Source: Candidatus Woesearchaeota archaeon
Lineage (GTDB): Archaea > Nanobdellota > Nanobdellia > Woesearchaeales > JABIAG01
Length of the DNA stretch: 6,543 bases
Direction of reading: 5' to 3'
Assembly: GCA_019323235.1 (NCBI GenBank)
Contig: JAHWHN010000131.1
Coordinates: 1 to 6,543 of the forward strand
In this document: in pieces, positions 1 to 4,715 of the stretch
How positions within the stretch are numbered: the stretch's first letter is position 1
How the letters are laid out: every line of letters starts with the position of its first letter
Translations under genes and position numbers: made by a program
Notes under the pieces: model-generated
The model's input: the letters and a program-made list of their open reading frames with translations, nothing else
Told to the model about the DNA's origin: nothing
Database searches by the model: none

Positions 1-1884
1 GATATTGAGGGAGAAGTTATTGGTTTGAATATTGTTAAATATGTTGCTAAACAAAAAGATGCTAACAGAATGAAGTTCTCAACTTTAACAAAAGATGAAT
101 TAATTAAATCTTATGAGAACAAAGAAAAACATTTAGATTGGGGTCAAGCTAATGCTGGAGAAACTAGACATAAGTTAGATTGGTATTATGGTATTAATTT
201 ATCTCAAGCTTTAACTAATTCTATTAAGAAGGCAGGTACTTTTAAGATTTTATCCACAGGTAGAGTTCAAGGACCAGCATTAAAATTATTAGCAGATAAA
301 GAATTAGAGATTAGAAATTTTAAACCAGAACCTTATTGGGAATTAGAATTAAAAGGTAAATTGAATTCTAATAATATTATAGCTTCTCATGAGAAAGGTA
401 AATTTAAAGATGAAAAAGAAGTTTTAGAAATTCTGAATAAAACCAAAGGTAAAGATGCTAAACTTTCTAAAATAGAAAGTAAAGAAATGAAAGTTCAACC
501 GCCTGTTCCTTTTGATTTAACTTCGTTACAAATTGAGGCTTATGGAAAAATTAAAATTTCTCCAAAGAAAACTTTGTCTATTGCCCAAGAATTATATACT
601 TCAGGATGGATTTCTTATCCAAGAACTTCTTCTCAAGAACTTCCTGATTCAATTGGTTTTAATAAAATATTACAAATGTTAAATAAACAACCAGCATTCA
701 AAGGAGAGACTGAATATTTACTTAATAAAAAAAGTTTAAAACCAAATAATGGTAAGAAAAAAGATGCAGCTCACCCAGCAATTTACCCAACAGGAATTAT
801 TCCAGAAGGCATAACTGGTAAAGAAAGAAAATTATATGATCTTATTGTAAGAAGATTTTTGGCTACTTTTGGAGAGCCAGCAACTAGAGAAACCGTTACT
901 TATACTATTGATTGTAATTCTGAGAAATTTATTTTGAAAGGAACACTTACTAAAGAAAAAGGTTGGATGACTTTATACGGAGAATTTGCTAAGCAAAAAG
1001 AAGAAGAACTTCCTAAAGCAAAAGTTGGAGATGATATTAAAGATCCAAAGATTACTAAATTAAATAAAGAAACTACTCCTCCAAAAAGATATACTGAAGC
1101 CTCAATTATTAAAGAATTAGAAAAAAGAGGTTTGGGTACTAAAGCAACTAGAGCTAGTATTATTGATACTTTATTTCAAAGAAATTATATTGAAGGTAAA
1201 AAACTAGAAGTTACAGATTTGGGTTTAAAGATTAGTGATATTTTAGTTAAGAATGTTCCAAAGATTACTGATGAAGCAATGACCAGAAGTTTTGAAGATG
1301 ATATGGAAGCAATTAGAGAAAATAAGAAAAAACCAGAAGAAGTTTTGAAGAAAGCTGAGAAGGTTATTACTGAGATTGTTTCTGATTTTAAAGATAATGA
1401 GAATATTGGTGTTAATTTAAAAGATACATTTTTCGAAACTAAGGATAAATTAGAAACTATGGGTAAATGCCCAAATTGTAAGGAAGGTACTTTAAAGATT
1501 AGGAAAGGTAAGTTTGGAAGATTCATTGCTTGTGATAACTATCCTGATTGTAAAACTACATATTCTGTTCCAAATATTGGATTAATCAAACCTTGTGAAG
1601 ATTTATGTGATGCCTGTGGTGGAGTTATGATTACTATAATTAAACCTAAAGGAGCTCAAAAGGTTTGTTTGAATAAAGAATGTCCTTCTAAAAAAATAGA
1701 TGCTGCTCTAAAGAAAGATGAAGGTAAAAAATGCCCAAAATGTGGAAAAGGTACTTTAGTAGAAAGAACTGGAGTTTATGGTTCTTTTATTGGATGTAGC
1801 GAATATCCAAAATGTAAGTACCTAGAATCTTCTAATACACCAAAAAAAGAAGAAAGTGATGAAGATATTCCTACAAAAGAATAG
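1..1884 (+). CDS. topA: DNA topoisomerase I (type IA), 5'-truncated by window edge
   Basis: Type IA topoisomerase, which relaxes negatively supercoiled DNA by passing strands through a transient single-strand break held on a tyrosine. The reading frame is open from base 1, and its first residues (DIEGEVIG) match the end of the Toprim metal-binding motif (DxDxEG), so the true start lies upstream; the TTG at base 25 is internal. Following in order are an AGxxRHxLDW-like segment, the STGRVQGPAL motif, the active-site SYPRT with catalytic Tyr encoded at 616-618, HPAIYPTG, and GLGTKATRA. The C-terminus has three zinc ribbons, with Cys codons at 1468, 1477, 1531 and 1549; 1594/1606, 1615, 1666 and 1681; and 1732, 1741, 1795 and 1813. 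The window holds 627 codons before TAG, most of a usual archaeal enzyme. It has no helicase domain in view, so nothing suggests reverse gyrase, though the upstream part is unseen. Family assignment is very secure. Confidence 0.96.
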   Translation, partial: DIEGEVIGLNIVKYVAKQKDANRMKFSTLTKDELIKSYENKEKHLDWGQANAGETRHKLDWYYGINLSQALTNSIKKAGTFKILSTGRVQGPALKLLADKELEIRNFKPEPYWELELKGKLNSNNIIASHEKGKFKDEKEVLEILNKTKGKDAKLSKIESKEMKVQPPVPFDLTSLQIEAYGKIKISPKKTLSIAQELYTSGWISYPRTSSQELPDSIGFNKILQMLNKQPAFKGETEYLLNKKSLKPNNGKKKDAAHPAIYPTGIIPEGITGKERKLYDLIVRRFLATFGEPATRETVTYTIDCNSEKFILKGTLTKEKGWMTLYGEFAKQKEEELPKAKVGDDIKDPKITKLNKETTPPKRYTEASIIKELEKRGLGTKATRASIIDTLFQRNYIEGKKLEVTDLGLKISDILVKNVPKITDEAMTRSFEDDMEAIRENKKKPEEVLKKAEKVITEIVSDFKDNENIGVNLKDTFFETKDKLETMGKCPNCKEGTLKIRKGKFGRFIACDNYPDCKTTYSVPNIGLIKPCEDLCDACGGVMITIIKPKGAQKVCLNKECPSKKIDAALKKDEGKKCPKCGKGTLVERTGVYGSFIGCSEYPKCKYLESSNTPKKEESDEDIPTKE

Positions 1885-1893
1885 TTTTATATA
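1885..1893 (+). promoter_or_regulatory. TATA box of the CxxC-x17-CxxC gene
   Basis: TTTTATATA starts on the first base after the topoisomerase stop codon. Its centre lies 31 bases before the ATG at 1920, close to the 24-26 base spacing at the other promoters here. This fits TBP-directed, leaderless or nearly leaderless transcription. The ATG at 1902 would be only 13 bases away, too close for this promoter, which helps decide the start. In such an AT-rich sequence a chance match is possible, and read-through from topA could also express the gene. Confidence 0.5.
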
Positions 1894-1919
1894 TCCATTT
1901 GATGTTCTATTTGCTAATT

Positions 1920-2495
1920 ATGAGAAAGACTAAAAGAAACTACCAAAACCGAGCTAATACTAGCGATAGGCCTAAAGGTCCTAAGAAAAAAGGTTTTTGG
2001 GAAGGAATTAAGAAAAGAGAAGAATTTTCTGAATTTAAGACTTTTAGGTCTGGCGAAAGTAAAAGAATGTTTAAAGATAAATCAGAAGACATGAAAGAAG
2101 TTAGAGAAAATACTGGTAATTTTGATAAAACTTCTGGAAAAAATAGAAGAGATGGTAAAGTAAGAATTCCAAAATCAGTTGAAAGAAAGTCTAGACCTAA
2201 AGATTCTAGGGCTAGATTTGGAAGAGATTCTGATCCTAATTTTAAACATAAAAATAAAAGAGATGATAGAAGAATAGATTCTAAAAAAACTTCACGAAGA
2301 GGCAAGTTTAGAAAAGAAGAAGCTATTGAAGAAAGAAATTATACTATGAAGTTTCCAGGAGATAGAACTACTAGACCTAGAAAAACTCATAAAGTAATTT
2401 GTGATGCTTGTGGTGTTAGTTGTGAAGTAACTTTTAAACCTAAAGGCATTAGACCAGTTCTTTGTAATAATTGTTTTAAGAAAACTAAAAATTAA
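1920..2495 (+). CDS. Basic disordered protein with CxxC-x17-CxxC zinc ribbon
   Basis: Protein of 191 residues with a Lys/Arg-rich, low-complexity body of about 155 residues, probably disordered and suited to binding nucleic acid. A small C-terminal zinc ribbon follows. The ribbon reads CDAC, exactly 17 residues, then CNNC (Cys codons at 2400, 2409, 2463 and 2472) and contains FKPKGIRPVLC. This matches the CxxC-x17-CxxC domain that is common in uncultured archaea and candidate phyla bacteria and has no firmly known function. I chose the ATG at 1920 (MRKTKRNY). The upstream TTG at 1899 and ATG at 1902 would add a short hydrophobic stretch (MFYLLI) and lie too near the TATA box. The gene sits 35 bases after topA and 52 before the RFC-L gene. 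A role in DNA or RNA transactions is inferred from charge and neighbours only. The extended start at 1899 or 1902 is the main alternative. Confidence 0.85.
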   Translation: MRKTKRNYQNRANTSDRPKGPKKKGFWEGIKKREEFSEFKTFRSGESKRMFKDKSEDMKEVRENTGNFDKTSGKNRRDGKVRIPKSVERKSRPKDSRARFGRDSDPNFKHKNKRDDRRIDSKKTSRRGKFRKEEAIEERNYTMKFPGDRTTRPRKTHKVICDACGVSCEVTFKPKGIRPVLCNNCFKKTKN

Positions 2496-2523
2496 TTTTA
2501 TTATTAATTACCAAAATGTTTTT
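2496..2523 (+). terminator. T-rich 3' tract after the CxxC-x17-CxxC gene
   Basis: TTTTATTATT follows the stop codon directly, and a T5 run lies at 2519-2523 within the next promoter. Archaeal RNA polymerase can terminate at oligo-T without a hairpin, and no strong hairpin is visible. The same ten bases follow the GlyRS stop codon at 6219. This is suggestive only, because the T5 run overlaps the next TATA box. Confidence 0.35.
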
Positions 2524-2527
2524 ATAT
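2519..2527 (+). promoter_or_regulatory. TATA box of the RFC-L gene
   Basis: TTTTTATAT is centred 25 bases upstream of the ATG at 2548. This is the spacing expected when transcription starts at or next to the start codon, giving a leaderless mRNA. No Shine-Dalgarno sequence precedes the ATG. The regular spacing shared with the sigma-like and GlyRS genes raises confidence above that of an isolated AT-rich match. Confidence 0.55.
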
Positions 2528-2547
2528 CATAGTTATGTTCTTAAAGT

Positions 2548-3735
2548 ATGGATTTCGTTGAAAAATATAGACCTAAAGTAATTTCTGATGTTGTTGGTCA
2601 GGAAAAGGCAATTTATGAATTAAATAAACATATTACTAATTTTAAAAAAGGTAAGCCTATAATTTTATTTGGCCCATATGGTTCTGGAAAGACTTCTGCT
2701 GTTTTAGCTATTGCTAATGAGATGGATAAAGAAGTTTATGAAATTAATGCTTCAGATTATAGAAGTAAGAATGATATTGAAGGTACTTTAGGGAATGCTG
2801 TAAAGCAACAATCATTAATTGGTTTTGGTAAAGGTAAAATTATTTTAGTTGATGATGTTGATGGTATGTCAGGTACTAAAGATAGAGGAGGGTTAACTGT
2901 TTTAACTAAGTTTGCAACAGAATCTCCTTTCCCTGTAATTATGACTTTGAATAATCCTTATGACCAAAAGTATTCCTCTATTAGAAAAAATTCAATTTTA
3001 ATTGAGTTTAAAGATTTAGAATATAAAGATATTTTTGAAAGATTAAAATATATTTGTGAAGAAGAAAAAATTGATTATGATAAATCAATATTAGAAGATT
3101 TATCTATGAGAGCTGGTGGAGATTTGAGAGGAGCAATAACTGATTTACAAATGTTGACTGGAGATGGTAAGCTAAATAATCTAGATATTGTTAGTGAAAG
3201 AAACAGAACTGAAAATATGATTAATGCTTTGCTTAAAATTTTTAAGACATTAGATGGAGAAATTGCGTCTAGTGCTTTTGATGATGTTGATGAAGATTTT
3301 GATAAAAGGATGTTATGGTTAGAGGAAAATTTATCAAAAGAATATGAAAATGAAGATTTAGTTAAAGCATTTGATTGTTTGTCTAAAGCTGATGTTCATT
3401 TAGGAAGAATTAGAAGATGGCAATATTGGAGATTTTTAGTTTATGCAACTAACATGATGACAGCAGGTGTTGCTTTATCTAAGAAAGAACGTTATAAAAA
3501 ATTTGTAAGTTATAAACCAACTACTAAAATTCTTAAGTTATGGATGTATAAAAATAAATATTTGAAAAGAAAAGTAATTTGTGAGAAAATAGCTCATAAA
3601 TGTCATACTTCTGAAAAAAGAGTTTTGAATGACATATATCCCTATGTTGAACATATGATTAAATTGGGTAATTGGGATTTAGTTAAAGAGTTTGACTTAA
3701 ATGAAGAAGAAGTAATGTGGATTAAAAAACAATAA
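2548..3735 (+). CDS. rfcL: Replication factor C large subunit (clamp loader)
   Basis: Large subunit of the archaeal clamp loader, the AAA+ ATPase that loads the PCNA ring at primer ends with RFC small subunits. Visible motifs are the N-terminal VEKYRPK box, Walker A GPYGSGKT at 42-49, EINASDYRSK at 65-74, Walker B IILVDDVDGM at 98-107, sensor 1 around Asn135/Asn136, and sensor 2 GGDLRGAITDLQ at 190-201. The SRC arginine-finger motif of small subunits is absent, which marks this as the large subunit. A helical collar region follows (RIRRWQYWRFLVYATN). At 395 residues it is shorter than many archaeal RFC-L proteins, which run nearer 450-500 or more; it ends just after the collar, without the usual charged tail and PCNA-binding PIP box. 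The Walker B second acidic residue is Asp103 where DE is usual. The ATG at 2548 fits both the conserved N-terminus and the TATA spacing. The stop codon abuts that of the convergent sigma-like gene. Confidence 0.95.
   Translation: MDFVEKYRPKVISDVVGQEKAIYELNKHITNFKKGKPIILFGPYGSGKTSAVLAIANEMDKEVYEINASDYRSKNDIEGTLGNAVKQQSLIGFGKGKIILVDDVDGMSGTKDRGGLTVLTKFATESPFPVIMTLNNPYDQKYSSIRKNSILIEFKDLEYKDIFERLKYICEEEKIDYDKSILEDLSMRAGGDLRGAITDLQMLTGDGKLNNLDIVSERNRTENMINALLKIFKTLDGEIASSAFDDVDEDFDKRMLWLEENLSKEYENEDLVKAFDCLSKADVHLGRIRRWQYWRFLVYATNMMTAGVALSKKERYKKFVSYKPTTKILKLWMYKNKYLKRKVICEKIAHKCHTSEKRVLNDIYPYVEHMIKLGNWDLVKEFDLNEEEVMWIKKQ
3724..3729 (-). terminator. Oligo-T tract after the sigma-like gene
   Basis: Read on the minus strand this is a T6 run starting seven bases beyond the sigma-like stop codon and lying inside the final codons of the RFC-L gene. 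It is a plausible hairpin-independent archaeal terminator. Because no spacer separates the two convergent genes, any terminator must overlap the opposing coding sequence. Runs of this length occur by chance in this composition. Confidence 0.35.
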
Positions 3736-4614
3736 TTAATAAGCTAAAGAAATTCCATTTTTTAAACATTCTAATCTTAATTTTTTAAGAGCTTGTGCTT
3801 CAAGTTGTCTTACTCTTTCATGAGAAATACCCATTTTGACTTTTGCTTGATCAAGAGTATGTTCTTCATTACCTTCCAAACCAAATCTTAAATTGATTGC
3901 TTCTTGTTCATTATCATTTAATACATCAGACCTTAACCTTTTTACTTCATAAATTAAATCTTTTAATCTTCTTTTATCTACTTCTTCAAGTAAATTTTCA
4001 TCTACTAATGAATCCTCAATTGTTCTAACATCATCATCAGATAATTGTTGAGATGAAGAAATTTCTCTATAATTAAGCAATCTCATATATCTTTCAGCAA
4101 CCCAAGTGCTTACTCCAAAGTCTTTTGCTACATATTCTATTGGCATTTCTTGTTTATTTATTTTATTTTGATATTTCCAATGTTTTCTAAATTTAACTGC
4201 TGTTGCAAGAGTTGTTCTTGATGCACTTAAACCTTTTCTATAATCCAAAAAAGCTTCTCTAATCCCGTTTCTTATTGGAAAAGCTGCGTAAGCATCTAAA
4301 CAATCACTAATCTCTGGATTAAAAGTTAAAATTGCTTTATACAATCCTTCTGTACCTCTTAAAACCTGATCTAGAACTGGAACTACACTAAATCTATTTT
4401 TCATAACATATGCTGCTGCATAATTTTTTTTTGGAAGAAAGAGTTCATTAGCTACATTCTCAAACTCAGGAGTGTCCATTTTATTATTTTTAATTAGATT
4501 TTGTATTTTTCTTGCAATATCAAGTTGATCATTTTGTGTTAGATTATTTGGATGTTTTGCTAATTCCTCATTATACCATTCTGGAAGAAGATTTGAGTAA
4601 AATACATAAACCAT
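3736..4614 (-). CDS. Bacterial-type sigma-70 family protein in an archaeal context
   Basis: Protein of 292 residues that aligns by eye with sigma-70 factors from region 1.2/2.1 to 4.2. Residues about 25-80 (LTQNDQLDIARKIQ...) resemble 1.2/2.1. Residues 81-125 (LDQVLRGTEGLYKAI, then LDAYAAFPIRNGI) match 2.2-2.4. Residues 155-210 (EMPIEYVAKDFGVS, then REISSSQQLSDDD) match region 3. Residues 231-281 (VLNDNEQEAINLRFGLEG, then HTLDQAKVKMGISHERVRQ) match region 4, with its helix-turn-helix at 252-280. Region 4.2 is the clearest, and most -35 contact positions are kept (HERVRQ for RERIRQ). The core-binding and melting residues of region 2 are changed. Bacterial sigma factors direct RNA polymerase to promoters, whereas Archaea use TBP and TFB, so a true sigma role is uncertain. 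It could be a repurposed DNA-binding regulator. Base composition and codon use look like the neighbours, so any transfer is old. The ATG at 4614 fits a TATA box 24 bases upstream. Confidence 0.9.
   Translation of the reverse strand: MVYVFYSNLLPEWYNEELAKHPNNLTQNDQLDIARKIQNLIKNNKMDTPEFENVANELFLPKKNYAAAYVMKNRFSVVPVLDQVLRGTEGLYKAILTFNPEISDCLDAYAAFPIRNGIREAFLDYRKGLSASRTTLATAVKFRKHWKYQNKINKQEMPIEYVAKDFGVSTWVAERYMRLLNYREISSSQQLSDDDVRTIEDSLVDENLLEEVDKRRLKDLIYEVKRLRSDVLNDNEQEAINLRFGLEGNEEHTLDQAKVKMGISHERVRQLEAQALKKLRLECLKNGISLAY
3758..3786 (+). terminator. Paired oligo-T tracts after the RFC-L gene
   Basis: Two T6 runs, at 3758-3763 and 3781-3786, lie 23 and 46 bases past the RFC-L stop codon and inside the antisense of the sigma-like gene. 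Together they form a plausible archaeal oligo-T termination zone without a hairpin. They would give the RFC-L transcript a short 3' end antisense to the sigma-like mRNA. Chance runs are possible in this AT-rich sequence. Confidence 0.4.
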
Positions 4615-4633
4615 ACATTAGTATAGGTTTATA

Positions 4634-4642
4634 TCTATAAAA
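4634..4642 (-). promoter_or_regulatory. TATA box of the sigma-like gene
   Basis: On the minus strand this reads TTTTATAGA within a longer AT-rich stretch, centred 24 bases upstream of the ATG at 4614. The spacing suggests a leaderless transcript started by the host TBP/TFB machinery, with no Shine-Dalgarno sequence. It indicates that the bacterial-type gene is expressed through an archaeal promoter rather than a bacterial one. Confidence 0.5.
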
Positions 4643-4667
4643 AAGTATTGATTTTTATGGCATTTAG

Positions 4668-4675
4668 AAGTACTT
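4668..4675. promoter_or_regulatory. Short palindrome AAGTACTT between divergent promoters
   Basis: A perfect eight-base palindrome lies between the two divergent TATA boxes, nearer that of GlyRS. The position would suit an operator controlling one or both genes. It is too short and AT-rich to be significant alone, and no second copy was noticed in the intergenic regions. Confidence 0.15.
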
Positions 4676-4685
4676 AATAATAATA

Positions 4686-4694
4686 TTTATAAAA
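4686..4694 (+). promoter_or_regulatory. TATA box of the glycyl-tRNA synthetase gene
   Basis: TTTATAAAA is centred 26 bases upstream of the ATG at 4716, matching the leaderless spacing of the RFC-L and sigma-like genes. The short stretch before the start codon is T-rich and contains no Shine-Dalgarno motif. Confidence 0.6.
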
Positions 4695-4715
4695 TCAGTT
4701 TTTTTCGAGTTTGTT

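Noticed and set aside
25..27. TTG as the start codon of the topoisomerase
   Set aside because: In-frame residues before it (DIEGEVIG) match the Toprim motif, so the protein begins upstream of the window.
1185..1526. Open frame of 113 codons on the minus strand inside topA
   Set aside because: It lies antisense within conserved topoisomerase coding sequence, with Ser/Phe/Leu-rich composition typical of an antisense shadow of Lys/Glu-rich coding.
1899..1904. TTG or ATG as the start of the zinc-ribbon protein
   Set aside because: They lie only 10-13 bases from the TATA box and add a short hydrophobic stretch unlike the rest; the ATG at 1920 fits better, although the longer form is not excluded.
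1940..2305. Open frame of 121 codons on the minus strand inside the zinc-ribbon gene
   Set aside because: It is antisense to the Lys/Arg-rich tract; its Leu/Ser-rich translation is an artefact of that composition, and the plus-strand frame has a recognisable domain.
3736..4614. Sigma-like gene as TFB or another archaeal helix-turn-helix factor
   Set aside because: There is no N-terminal zinc ribbon or cyclin repeats, and the order and spacing of regions 2, 3 and 4 match sigma-70 rather than TFB.
4648..4676. Bacterial -35/-10 promoter (TTGATT, about 17 bases, TACTTA) in the divergent spacer, as a target of the sigma-like protein
   Set aside because: The -10 candidate matches TATAAT at only two of six positions; AT-rich sequence yields such pairs freely, and archaeal TATA boxes explain the region.
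4615..4715. Possible small RNA, tRNA or riboswitch upstream of GlyRS, such as a T-box
   Set aside because: The spacer is short, AT-rich and without a stable stem or conserved T-box sequence, and the TATA spacing implies almost no leader RNA.
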